Of a DNA stretch of 64,000 nt, positions 42,121 through 50,401 are shown piece by piece. The translations under genes and the position numbers were made by a program. The stretch is from NCBI RefSeq assembly GCF_001591405.1, contig NZ_BCUV01000003.1, positions 1-64,000 on the forward strand, given 5' to 3'. The notes beneath the pieces were generated by a model, which was not told the DNA's origin, ran no database searches, and saw nothing but the letters and a program-made list of their open reading frames with translations. The stretch's first letter is position 1. Every line of letters starts with the position of its first letter. This stretch comes from Janibacter terrae NBRC 107853 (lineage in GTDB: Bacteria > Actinomycetota > Actinomycetes > Actinomycetales > Dermatophilaceae).

Positions 42121-42915
42121 TCACAGCAGGGGGTGGCCCCGCTCCGCGAGCACGTCCCGCAGGGTGTCGATCCGGTCGGTGACGATGCCGTCGACGCCGA
42201 GGTCGAGCAGGCGGTGCATCTCGTCGGCGTCGTCGATGGTCCACACGTGCACGTGCTTGCCGAGGGAGTGGGCAGCGGCGACGAGCCGTCGGGTGGCCAG
42301 GGCGACGGGCACCGGCCCGACCCGCTGGCTGAGCGGGATCTGCAGGGCCTGGGAGGGCGAGCGCAGCAGGCGCCGCAGCACGCGGGGGAGGAGCCGGGTG
42401 GCGGCCACGTCACGGGGCCCGGCCGACGTCGCGAGGTCCGGGCCGAGCGCCCGGCGCACCGCCCGCAGCCGCTCGTCGCTGAAGGAGCCGATGCACACCC
42501 GCTCGATCGCGTCGTGCCGGCGGATCACCTCGACGAGGGGCTCGATCGCCTCGCGCGACTTGATGTCGATGTTGAACCGGGTGCCCGGGAAGGTCTCGAA
42601 GAGCTCGTCCATCGTCGGGACGGCGTCGTTGCCGTGGATGCGCGCCGTCGAGACCTCCGACCACGGCAGCTGCGCGATGGCGCCCTGCGCATCGGTCACC
42701 CGGTCGAGCACGTCGTCGTGGAAGGCCACGAGCTGGCCGTCGGACGTCGCGTGCACGTCGGTCTCGAGGTAGCGGTACCCGATGTCGACGGCGTGACGGA
42801 AGGCGGCGACCGTGTTCTCCCGACCGACGTTGGGGCCGTAGGTCGACCCGCCGCGGTGGGCGAGGGCGATGGGTGGCGCATCGCCGAAGTAGGCGAAGTC
42901 CGAGGCGGGTCTCAC
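42121..42915 (-). CDS. Glycerophosphodiester phosphodiesterase
   Basis: The enzyme hydrolyses glycerophosphodiesters to glycerol-3-phosphate and an alcohol. The GDPD catalytic layout is complete: ALAHRGG, ENTVAAF, ETDVHATSDGQLVAFHD (Glu, Asp, His) and later NIDIKS and VHVWTIDD. There is no signal peptide, so it is probably cytoplasmic. I chose the GTG at 42915 because TAGCGT (42923-42928) lies exactly 7 nt upstream; the first GTG of the frame, at 42924, would overlap this -10. It converges on the response regulator gene with a 7-nt gap. Confidence 0.9.
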   Translation of the reverse strand: MRPASDFAYFGDAPPIALAHRGGSTYGPNVGRENTVAAFRHAVDIGYRYLETDVHATSDGQLVAFHDDVLDRVTDAQGAIAQLPWSEVSTARIHGNDAVPTMDELFETFPGTRFNIDIKSREAIEPLVEVIRRHDAIERVCIGSFSDERLRAVRRALGPDLATSAGPRDVAATRLLPRVLRRLLRSPSQALQIPLSQRVGPVPVALATRRLVAAAHSLGKHVHVWTIDDADEMHRLLDLGVDGIVTDRIDTLRDVLAERGHPLL

Positions 42916-42922
42916 GCCGACC

Positions 42923-42928
42923 ACGCTA
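42923..42928 (-). promoter_or_regulatory. -10 element, leaderless start of the GDPD gene
   Basis: Read on the minus strand this is TAGCGT, followed by GGTCGGC and GTG at 42915, which supports the shorter start. Confidence 0.4.
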
Positions 42929-42945
42929 GCGCCGTCACCCGGCGT

Positions 42946-43497
42946 TCAGCGGATGAAGCCGTGGATCCTCTCGACCGTCGCCGCGGTGAGCGCCGCGTCG
43001 TACCCCGGCAGGTCCGGGTCGGTGTAGAGGTGGCCGCGGCCGGGCGCCACGTGGTCCTCGAAGGGGGCCCCACTCACCTCGACCGCCGCGCCGAGGGCGG
43101 TCACGTCGGTCGGCGCGATCCACGGGTCGTCGGCGTACCGGTGCACCTGGACGGGCACGCCCGACCACGCGTGCCGCGGGGCGGCGACGGAGTGGAGCAG
43201 CACCGCCGCGCGGGCCAGCGGTCGTCGCGCGGCCAGCCGCTGCGCGTACCACGCACCGAGCGAGAACCCGGCGAGCACCGTCTCGGGCGGCAGGGACGCG
43301 ACGAGCTCGCGCACCGTCTCGAAGTACTCGGGGTGGGCGTCGCGGTGCGCGATGCCCTCGCGCTCGCCGTCGAAGACATGACCCTCGTAGTAGTCCGGCA
43401 CCTCGACCTCGTGACCCCGCTCGCGCAGCAGGTCGGCGAAGGCGTGGACCCCCGGGCGCAGCCCGAGCGCCGAGTGCATCAGCAGGATCGTGGCCAT
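42946..43497 (-). CDS. Dienelactone-hydrolase-like alpha/beta hydrolase
   Basis: This 183-residue single-domain hydrolase starts MATILLMHSALGLRPGV. The nucleophile elbow is AGFSLGAWYAQ (G-x-S-x-G), the acid is probably in YADDPW, and the histidine in GRGHLYTDPD. The Cys of classical dienelactone hydrolases is replaced by Ser, as in many family members of unknown substrate. The ATG at 43497 follows the alpha-glucosidase stop by two bases, so it is the last gene of that unit. Confidence 0.85.
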   Translation of the reverse strand: MATILLMHSALGLRPGVHAFADLLRERGHEVEVPDYYEGHVFDGEREGIAHRDAHPEYFETVRELVASLPPETVLAGFSLGAWYAQRLAARRPLARAAVLLHSVAAPRHAWSGVPVQVHRYADDPWIAPTDVTALGAAVEVSGAPFEDHVAPGRGHLYTDPDLPGYDAALTAATVERIHGFIR

Positions 43498-43498
43498 C

Positions 43499-45214
43499 TC
43501 AGCGAAGGGAGGCCCACACCGTGACGTCACCCGGCACCCGGGTGTCGCCCAGGTCGGCGGAGGAGACCAGCACCTCCGCGCCGTCGGGCAGGTCCACGGG
43601 CGCACCCGAGAGGTTCACGAGCACGAGCGTACGGGTCCCGTCGGGCGCGGTCGAGACGTAACCGAGGACGTCCTCGGGCAGGCCCTCGACCTCGGCCAGC
43701 CCGCCGAGCCCGAGGCGGCGGTCGCGGCGCAGCGCCAGCAGGGTGCGGTAGAGCTCGAGGGTGGACCCGGCGACCCCGGTCTGGGCGTCCACGGCGAGCT
43801 CGGAGTACGAGGCGGGCTGGGGCAGCCACGACGCGCCGGTGTCGTTGAACCCGAGGGCCGGGGCCCCCCTCGTCCACGGCATCGGGACGCGGCAGCCGTC
43901 CCGTCCGAGCTCGACGCCGCCCGTGCGGGCGAAGGCCGGGTCCTGGCGGACCTCGTCGGGCAGGCTCGTGTGCTCCGGCAGGCCGAGCTCCTCGCCCTGG
44001 TAGACGTAGGCGCCCCCGGGCAGCGCGAGCATGAGGGCCGTCGCGGCCCGGGCGCGGCGCACGCCCAGCTCGGCGTCGGGTTGCGGGTCGGCCGCGCCGA
44101 TGCCGTTGGGTCGCGGCTGCCCGACCGCCAGGCCGAACCGGCTCGCGTGCCGCAGCACGTCGTGGTTGCTGAGGACCCACGTCGACGGCGCGCCGACCGA
44201 GTCGTTGGCCGCGAGCGAGCGCCGCACCGCGTCACGCAGCGCCCCCGCATGCCACTGCGTCTCGAGGAAGTCGAAGTTGAAGGCCTGGTGCATCTCGTCG
44301 GGGCGCACGTACCGCGCCAGCCTGTCGGCGGGCGCGACCCACGCCTCGGCGCACAGGATCCGCTCGGGTGCGCCGTAGGAGTCGAGGAGCGCGCGCCAGG
44401 AGCGGTAGATCTCGTGGACGCCGTCCTGGTCCCAGTACGGCGCCTCGTGGGTGACCTCCATGAGCCCGCCCGGGTGCTTGCCGAAGGGCGGGAAGGTCGG
44501 GTCCTTGACGAGCCCGTGGGCGACGTCGACGCGGAACCCGTCGACGCCGCGGTCGAGCCAGAAGCGCAGCGTCGTCTCGAAGTCGGCGCGCACCTGCGGG
44601 TTGGTCCAGTCCAGGTCCGGTTGGCTCGGGTCGAAGAGGTGCAGGTACCACTGGCCGGGCGTGCCGTCGGCCTCGAGCACCCGCGTCCAGGCCCCACCGC
44701 CGAAGTTGGCCAGCCAGTTCGTCGGCGGGAGCGACCCGTCCTCGCCGAGCCCGTCACGGAAGACGTAGCGTGCGCGCTCGGGGCTGCCCGGGCCGGCGGC
44801 CAGCGCCTCCCGGAACCACGCGTGGTCGCTGGAGGTGTGGTTGGGCACGAGGTCGACGACGACGCGCAGCCCGAGCTCGTGGGCGCGCGCGATCATGGCG
44901 TCCGCGTCGTCGAGGGTGCCGAAGAGCGGGTCGACGTCCCGGTGGTCGGCGACGTCGTAGCCGGCGTCGCGCTGCGGGGAGCGGTAGAAGGGGGAGAGCC
45001 ACACCGCGTCGACGCCGAGGTCGCGCAGGTGCTCCAGGCGCGAGGCGATGCCGGGCAGGTCGCCGACGCCGTCCCCGTCGCCGTCGGCCCAGGACCGCGG
45101 GTAGATCTGGTAGATCACGGCGTCGCGCCACCACGGGGAGCCCGCGGGGTCGGCGGCGTGGATCTCGTGCAGGGCGAAGGGGGTGCCCCCGGCCTTCGTG
45201 GAGGGGTCGTTCAC
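43499..45214 (-). CDS. aglA: Alpha-glucosidase (GH13)
   Basis: This retaining glycosidase acts on alpha-1,4/1,6-glucosides such as maltose, isomaltose or sucrose. The (beta/alpha)8 regions are DLVPNHTSSDH (region I), GFRVDVAHG (nucleophile Asp), CAEAWV (acid/base Glu) and LSNHDVLRH (transition-state Asp), over 571 residues. There is no signal peptide. It overlaps the haemoglobin gene by 4 bp. The alpha-glucosidase/trHbO neighbourhood also exists in M. tuberculosis (Rv2471 aglA, Rv2470 glbO, from memory). Confidence 0.93.
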   Translation of the reverse strand: MNDPSTKAGGTPFALHEIHAADPAGSPWWRDAVIYQIYPRSWADGDGDGVGDLPGIASRLEHLRDLGVDAVWLSPFYRSPQRDAGYDVADHRDVDPLFGTLDDADAMIARAHELGLRVVVDLVPNHTSSDHAWFREALAAGPGSPERARYVFRDGLGEDGSLPPTNWLANFGGGAWTRVLEADGTPGQWYLHLFDPSQPDLDWTNPQVRADFETTLRFWLDRGVDGFRVDVAHGLVKDPTFPPFGKHPGGLMEVTHEAPYWDQDGVHEIYRSWRALLDSYGAPERILCAEAWVAPADRLARYVRPDEMHQAFNFDFLETQWHAGALRDAVRRSLAANDSVGAPSTWVLSNHDVLRHASRFGLAVGQPRPNGIGAADPQPDAELGVRRARAATALMLALPGGAYVYQGEELGLPEHTSLPDEVRQDPAFARTGGVELGRDGCRVPMPWTRGAPALGFNDTGASWLPQPASYSELAVDAQTGVAGSTLELYRTLLALRRDRRLGLGGLAEVEGLPEDVLGYVSTAPDGTRTLVLVNLSGAPVDLPDGAEVLVSSADLGDTRVPGDVTVWASLR

Positions 45215-45615
45215 AGGCGGTTCCCGTCGTCGTCGGCGTTGACGAGCATGTCCGCCGCACGCACGAAGTAGTCACGCATCGCGGCGTCGTGGGCCTCGGG
45301 CAGGTCGAGAGTGTCCATGGCCGCCATCATGTGGCGCATCCACCGCTCGCGCTGGTCCGGCGTCACCGCGTAGCCGACGTGACGCATCCGCAGGCGCGGG
45401 TGGCCGCGCTCCTGGCTGTAGGTGCCCGGGCCGCCGAAGTACTGCTCGAGGAACATCCGCAGCCGCACCTCCGCCGGACCGAGGTCCTCCTCGGGGTAGA
45501 GGGCGCGGAGCGTCTCGTCCCCGGCCACCCCCTGGTAGAAGGCGTGCACGAGGCGCACGAAGGTCTCGTGCCCCCCGACCTGCTCGTAGAAGCTGTCTCC
45601 GGGCTGGGCGAACAT
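45211..45615 (-). CDS. glbO: Truncated haemoglobin, group II (trHbO)
   Basis: This 134-residue 2-on-2 globin is involved in O2, NO or peroxide chemistry. FYEQVGGHETF is the typical start, Tyr27 (HAFYQGV) is the B10 position, Tyr40 (ALYPEED) is CD1, and His79 in LRMRHVGYAV is the heme-binding proximal histidine. RERWMRHM supplies the G8 Trp that marks group II. I chose the ATG at 45615; the frame extends 11 codons further without homology. It lies 13 nt downstream of the mscS-like gene. Confidence 0.93.
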   Translation of the reverse strand: MFAQPGDSFYEQVGGHETFVRLVHAFYQGVAGDETLRALYPEEDLGPAEVRLRMFLEQYFGGPGTYSQERGHPRLRMRHVGYAVTPDQRERWMRHMMAAMDTLDLPEAHDAAMRDYFVRAADMLVNADDDGNRL

Positions 45616-45628
45616 GGGGTCCAGCCTC

Positions 45629-46546
45629 TCAGATCTGGTGCTGCCCACCCACGGTGGGGATCGGCGGCCCGGCGATGCCCTCGCGGTCGAAGGCCTCCTT
45701 GACCCTGCGGCGGATCTCGCGCTGGATGCCCCAGTTCTCGTCGGGCGCGCAGCGGGCGAGGATGCGGACGGTCACGGTGCCGCCGGTGATCGACTCGACC
45801 CCGAGCACCTGCAGCTCCTCGCGCAGCACCTCGCGCCAGTGCGGCTCGTCGTCGATGCGGCCGACCTCGTCGCGGATGATCCCGATGACGCGCTCGACGT
45901 CCTCCCGGTAGCTGAAGGGGATGTCGACGAGCACCGTCGACCAGCCCTGGCTGCGGTTGCCGATCCGGATGATCTCGCCGTTGCGCACGTACCAGACGAC
46001 CCCGTCGTGGTCGCGCAGCCGGGTGACCCGCAGCGTGACTTCCTCGACGGTGCCGACGGCCTCACCGGTGTCGATGAGGTCGCCGACGCCGTACTGGTCC
46101 TCGAGGATCATGAAGATGCCGGAGAGGAAGTCCTTGACGAGGGCCTGCGCGCCGAACCCGAGCGCGACCCCGCCGACGCCGGCGGAGGCGAGCAGCGGGG
46201 CGAGCGGGATCCCGCACAGCGACAGGACCGTGAGCACCGTGATGACGCCGATGGCGAAGGTCGCGATGGACCTCAGCAGCGAGCCCATCGTCAGCGTCCG
46301 CTGGCGGTAGCGCTCGCGGGCGGTCGTCGCCTCGCGGCCGGTGCCGCGCCGCTCGCGCCTGGCGCGGGTCGCCTCGCTGCGCGCGATCGAGGCGGCGACG
46401 GCCCGGGTGATGGCCCGGTGGGCGAGCCAGCGCGCGAGGACGGCCACCACGAGGGTGACGACGATCTTCAGCGGGGCGCCGAGGAGCCAGTCCAGCGTGG
46501 ACTCCCACGTCAGGTCGAGCGCGAGGATCTGGGTGAGGTCGATCAT
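45629..46546 (-). CDS. Mechanosensitive ion channel, MscS family
   Basis: This 305-residue channel opens on membrane tension during osmotic downshock. An N-terminal helix (APLKIVVTLVVAVLARWLA) and a charged Arg-rich loop come first. Then a second helix and the pore helix LASAGVGGVALGFGAQALVKDFLSG (shown in part) carry the glycine/alanine pattern of TM3. The cytoplasmic vestibule follows, with VEEVTLRVTRLRDHDGVVWYVRNGEI-like beta domain. It overlaps pepN by 4 bp. Confidence 0.93.
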   Translation of the reverse strand: MIDLTQILALDLTWESTLDWLLGAPLKIVVTLVVAVLARWLAHRAITRAVAASIARSEATRARRERRGTGREATTARERYRQRTLTMGSLLRSIATFAIGVITVLTVLSLCGIPLAPLLASAGVGGVALGFGAQALVKDFLSGIFMILEDQYGVGDLIDTGEAVGTVEEVTLRVTRLRDHDGVVWYVRNGEIIRIGNRSQGWSTVLVDIPFSYREDVERVIGIIRDEVGRIDDEPHWREVLREELQVLGVESITGGTVTVRILARCAPDENWGIQREIRRRVKEAFDREGIAGPPIPTVGGQHQI

Positions 46547-49095
46547 CGGGCCGAGTCTGCGTCACGCTCCTGGGCAGCGACTGCACGCGCCACGGCGTCG
46601 CGGCTCTCGGCGACGGTGCGCCGCAGGCCCGCCGGTGCCGACGCGTGCTCGTCGAGCCAGGCCTGGGTCGTCGCGAGCAGCTCCGGCCCGGCCAGCGCCA
46701 TCGGGTAGAAGCCGATGACGATGCCCTCGGCGATGGCGTGCGTGCGCGTGGACCACACGTCCTCGAGGACGTCGTGGTAGCGCTGGACGAAGGGGGTGAG
46801 CAGCGCCGGGTCGGTGGTCCGGCCGAACCCGAGCGCGTGCGCGTCGACGACCGAGTTGGGGGTGTCGGTCGCGACGACGCCCGCCTGCCACGCGGCCTCC
46901 TTGGCCTGCGCCGTGGGGATGCTCGCGGCGGCGCGGGCGGCGCGCTCACGACCGGTGGCCGTGTTGTCCCCCTTCGCCTCCGTGGCGATCGCGTCGGCGT
47001 CGGCGGCACCGGCCGCGGCGAGGCCGGTGAGCAGGGTCCACCGCATGTCCGTGTCGACGGCCAGGCCCTCGAGGGTCGTGCTGCCGTCGAGCAGCCCTGC
47101 GACGAAGGCGGTGTCGTCACCGGGTGCGAGCAGGCCGCAGTGCCCCGTGACGAGCTGCAGCTGGGCGTCGCTGCCGGGCGCGGCCCGGCGCGCCAGCTCG
47201 GCGAGGTGGCCGACGACCTGCGCGCGCACCTGCTCGCGGTGCTCCGGTGCGCTGTACGTGAGGACCGCCGTCGTGACCTGGCCGATGAGCGCACGCAGCA
47301 GGACCGAGTCGGTGAGCCCGTCGAGGACCGGCAGGACGAGCTCGACGTAGGAGCGCGCCGCCATCTCGCCGTCGCGGGTCATGTCCCATGCCGAGGCCAG
47401 GGCCAGCGACGCCGGGAGCGACTCGGTGAAGGCCGTCGGGTGCGCGAGCAGCGTGGCGAGGGAACGCTCGTCGAGGCGCAGCTTGGCGTAGGCCAGGTCG
47501 TCGTCGTTGACGAGCAGCAGGTCGGGCTGGCGCTGCCCGACGAGCTGGGGCAGCGGGGTGCGCTCGCCCTCGACGTCGACCTCGATGCGCTCGCGGCGCT
47601 GCAGCGTGCCGTCGACGAGGTCGTAGACACCCACGGCGAGACGGTGCGGGCGCAGGGTCTCGAAGCCCTGGGCGAAGGTCTGCTCGATGACGGCGTCGAC
47701 GTAGTGCCCGCGGTCGTCGACCTCGACGAGGGGCCGCAGGGTGTTGACCCCGGCGGTCTCCAGCCACAGCCTCGACCAGGCACGCAGGTCACGGCCGGAC
47801 GTCGCCTCGAGCTCGTCGAGCAGGTCGTCGAGCGTCGTGTTGCCCCACGCGTGCTTGGCGAAGTACGCGCGCAGGCCGTCGCGGAAGGGCTCGCGGCCGA
47901 CGTAGGCGACGAGCTGCTTGAGGACGGAGGCCCCCTTCGCGTACGTGATGCCGTCGAAGTTGACCTCGACGTCGGCGAGGTCGCGGATCGGCGCGACGAT
48001 CGGGTGGGTCGAGCTCAGCTGGTCCTGGCGGTAGGCCCAGGCCTTCTCGTGGGTGCAGAAGGTCGTCCACGCGTCGGTCCACCCGGTGGCCTCGGCCTGG
48101 CAGGTCGTCGAGGCCCACTCGGCGAAGGACTCGTTGAGCCACAGGTCGTTCCACCACTTCATCGTCACGAGGTTGCCGAACCACATGTGGGCCAGCTCGT
48201 GGAGGACGGTGAGGGCGCGGCGCTCGACGAGCGCGTCGGGCACCTTGGAGCGGAAGACGTACATCTCGTGGAAGGTCACGCAGCCCGCGTTCTCCATCGC
48301 GCCCATGTTGTACTCCGGCGTGAAGACCTGGTCGTACTTGATGAAGGGGTACGCGCGGTCGAACTCCTCCTCGAAGAAGGCGAAGCCCGCCTTGGTCAGC
48401 GCGAAGAGGTTGTCGGCGTCGAGGTACTGCGTGAGGGACTTGCGGCAGAAGATGCCCAGCGGCACCTCCTTGTCCCGCGACGTCAGGGAGTCCCGCACGA
48501 CGTCGTAGGGGCCGGCGACGAGGGCGGTGATGTAGCTGCTCATCCGCTCGGTCGGGGCGAAGGCCCACGTCGCGACGCCGTCACGGACCGGCGTCGGCTC
48601 GGGGGTGGGGGAGTTGCCGATGACCTGCCAGTGCGCGGGGGCGGTGACGGTCAGGGTGAAGCTCGCCTTGAGGTCGGGCTGCTCGAAGACGGGGTACATC
48701 CGGCGGCTGTCCGGGACCTCGAACTGCGTGTACAGGTAGACCTCGCCGTCGACCGGGTCGACGAAGCGGTGCAGGCCCTCGCCGGTGTGCATGTACCGAC
48801 CCGTCGCACGGATCGTCACGACGTTGTCCTCGGCGAGGTCGTCGAGGCGGATGCGGTGGTCCGCGAAGAGGTCGGTGGCGTCCAGCTGCACGCCGTTGAG
48901 CTCCACGGACTCCACCGACTCACCGATGAAGTCGACGAAGGTGGAGGCGCCCCCCTTCGCGCTGAAGCGGATGGTGCTCGTCGTGGCGAAGGTCGTCTCC
49001 GACGTCGTCAGGTCCAGCGTGATCTCGTGGCTGTCGACGGTGACGACGGCCGCCCTCTCGGCGGCCTCCTCACGGGTGAGGTTCTTGCCGGGCAC
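46543..49095 (-). CDS. pepN: Aminopeptidase N (M1 family)
   Basis: This 850-residue zinc metallopeptidase removes N-terminal residues from peptides, probably in the cytoplasm downstream of Clp. The exopeptidase motif is GAMEN near residue 263, the zinc site is HELAHMWFGN with the third ligand in NESFAEW, and the ERAP1-like C-terminal domain is present. I chose the GTG at 49095 (VPGKNLTREEA, the usual actinobacterial start), with GAAGGAG 7 nt upstream. The frame runs further but without homology. It overlaps mscS by 4 bp and is divergent from the DsbA-like gene. Confidence 0.95.
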   Translation of the reverse strand: MPGKNLTREEAAERAAVVTVDSHEITLDLTTSETTFATTSTIRFSAKGGASTFVDFIGESVESVELNGVQLDATDLFADHRIRLDDLAEDNVVTIRATGRYMHTGEGLHRFVDPVDGEVYLYTQFEVPDSRRMYPVFEQPDLKASFTLTVTAPAHWQVIGNSPTPEPTPVRDGVATWAFAPTERMSSYITALVAGPYDVVRDSLTSRDKEVPLGIFCRKSLTQYLDADNLFALTKAGFAFFEEEFDRAYPFIKYDQVFTPEYNMGAMENAGCVTFHEMYVFRSKVPDALVERRALTVLHELAHMWFGNLVTMKWWNDLWLNESFAEWASTTCQAEATGWTDAWTTFCTHEKAWAYRQDQLSSTHPIVAPIRDLADVEVNFDGITYAKGASVLKQLVAYVGREPFRDGLRAYFAKHAWGNTTLDDLLDELEATSGRDLRAWSRLWLETAGVNTLRPLVEVDDRGHYVDAVIEQTFAQGFETLRPHRLAVGVYDLVDGTLQRRERIEVDVEGERTPLPQLVGQRQPDLLLVNDDDLAYAKLRLDERSLATLLAHPTAFTESLPASLALASAWDMTRDGEMAARSYVELVLPVLDGLTDSVLLRALIGQVTTAVLTYSAPEHREQVRAQVVGHLAELARRAAPGSDAQLQLVTGHCGLLAPGDDTAFVAGLLDGSTTLEGLAVDTDMRWTLLTGLAAAGAADADAIATEAKGDNTATGRERAARAAASIPTAQAKEAAWQAGVVATDTPNSVVDAHALGFGRTTDPALLTPFVQRYHDVLEDVWSTRTHAIAEGIVIGFYPMALAGPELLATTQAWLDEHASAPAGLRRTVAESRDAVARAVAAQERDADSAR

Positions 49096-49167
49096 GTGTG
49101 GCTCCTTCGCATCGGACGTTTTCCTCATGCTGTCACAGCACCCGGACGGGTCTGAGACGATGGGCGC

Positions 49168-49773
49168 ATGACGACGACGCCCGTTGAGATGTGGTTCGAC
49201 CCGCTGTGCCCCTGGGCCTGGATGACGAGCCGGTGGCTCATGGAGGTCGAGCAGGTGCGCGACATCGAGGTCACCTGGTCGCAGATGAGCCTGTCGGTCC
49301 TCAACGAGGGCCGTGACCTGCCCGAGGAGTACCGGGAGATGATGGACCGGGGCTGGGCGCCGGTCCGGGTCATCGCCGCGGCGCGCAAGGCGCACGGTGA
49401 CGAGGTGACCAAGCCGCTCTACGACGCGATCGGCACCGCGATCCACCTCGGTGGTGAGCAGGACTACCGCGTCGCCACCGCCGCCGGTCTCGCCGAGGTC
49501 GGGCTGCCCGCCGAGCTCATCGAAGCCGCCGACACCGACGAGCACGACGCCTTCCTTCGTGAGAGCCACGACCGCGCCATCGACCTCGTCGGCGACGACG
49601 TGGGTACCCCGGTGATCTCGGTCGAGGGCGTCGCCTTCTTCGGCCCCGTCGTCTCCCCGGCCCCGAAGGGCGAGGCCGCCGGCCGCCTCTTCGACGGCTG
49701 CGTGCTCGTCGCCGGCACGGACGGCTTCTTCGAGCTCAAGCGTTCCCGTACCCGCGACCCCATCTTCGACTGA
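49168..49773 (+). CDS. DsbA-family oxidoreductase, Rv2466c (mycothiol-dependent nitroreductase)-like
   Basis: This 201-residue thioredoxin-fold protein closely resembles M. tuberculosis Rv2466c in length and blocks (WFDPLCPWAWMTSRW, DLPEEYREMMDRGWAPVRV, DDVGTPVISVEGVAFFGPV, FFELKRSRTRDPIFD). Rv2466c uses mycothiol to reduce substrates through a CPWC site. Here the motif is CPWA: Cys14 is kept but the second cysteine is Ala17, so a monothiol mechanism is implied. It is followed by rpiB with an 11-nt gap, the same pair as Rv2466c-Rv2465c. Confidence 0.9.
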   Translation: MTTTPVEMWFDPLCPWAWMTSRWLMEVEQVRDIEVTWSQMSLSVLNEGRDLPEEYREMMDRGWAPVRVIAAARKAHGDEVTKPLYDAIGTAIHLGGEQDYRVATAAGLAEVGLPAELIEAADTDEHDAFLRESHDRAIDLVGDDVGTPVISVEGVAFFGPVVSPAPKGEAAGRLFDGCVLVAGTDGFFELKRSRTRDPIFD

Positions 49774-49784
49774 GAGGCACTGAC

Positions 49785-50252
49785 GTGCGCGTCCACATCG
49801 GCGGTGACCATGCCGCCTTCGAGCTCCACCAGGAGCTGCTGACCTTCCTCGCGGACGAGGGCCACGAGGTCACCGACCACGGGCCCTTCGAGTACGACGC
49901 CGTCGACGACTACCCGGTCTTCGTCATCCGCACCGCGCAGGCCGTGGCGGCCGACCCGGGCAGCCGCGGGATCGTCCTCGGCGGCTCCGGCAACGGGGAG
50001 CAGATGGCGGCCAACAAGGTCGCCGGCATCCGGGCGGCCCTGTGCTACGACGCGGAGCTGGCCCGGCTCGCCCGCGAGCACAACGACGCCCAGGTCATCT
50101 CGATGGGCGGGCGCATGCAGTCCGTCGAGGAGTCCAAGGAGATGGTGCGCGTCTTCCTGGCCACCGAGTTCACCGGTGAGGAGCGCCACCAGCGCCGCAT
50201 CGACATGGTGAGCGCCTTCGAGGCCGACGGGACCCTGCCGCCCCTGCCGTGA
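49785..50252 (+). CDS. rpiB: Ribose-5-phosphate isomerase B
   Basis: The enzyme interconverts ribulose-5-phosphate and ribose-5-phosphate in the pentose phosphate pathway. It starts VRVHIGGDHAAFELH and has GIVLGGSGNGEQMAANKV; the Glu of NGEQ acts as the catalytic base in actinobacterial RpiB (instead of the Cys of enteric enzymes). The length of 155 residues is typical. The GTG at 49785 follows GAGAGG. Confidence 0.95.
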   Translation: MRVHIGGDHAAFELHQELLTFLADEGHEVTDHGPFEYDAVDDYPVFVIRTAQAVAADPGSRGIVLGGSGNGEQMAANKVAGIRAALCYDAELARLAREHNDAQVISMGGRMQSVEESKEMVRVFLATEFTGEERHQRRIDMVSAFEADGTLPPLP

Positions 50253-50312
50253 CCGATCACCTAGCACCACAACGCTCCTCGCGGGGCGCGTGGTTGGTAT
50301 CCGATCGGTCAC
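50249..50312. terminator. Long-range inverted repeat after rpiB
   Basis: GTGACCGATC (including the rpiB stop) is matched perfectly by GATCGGTCAC at 50303-50312. Partly complementary CACCACAACGC and GCGCGTGGTTGG stretches lie between. It may form a stem ending the rpiB transcript or act in the promoter of the next gene. The 44-nt interior makes it an atypical terminator. Confidence 0.35.
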
Positions 50313-50329
50313 AACACTTCACACGCGGG

Positions 50330-50335
50330 TAACTT
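50330..50335 (+). promoter_or_regulatory. Probable -10 element of the SpoIIE-type phosphatase gene
   Basis: TAACTT lies about 66 nt before the TTG start. The expected transcription start (~50343) leaves a leader of ~59 nt with GGGGGAG as ribosome binding site. Confidence 0.35.
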
Positions 50336-50401
50336 GGTGCTTATGGTGCGGACACGGCCTCATGAGGTGGCCGTGCAGCCCGACCGGGGGAGAAGCACAG
50401 C

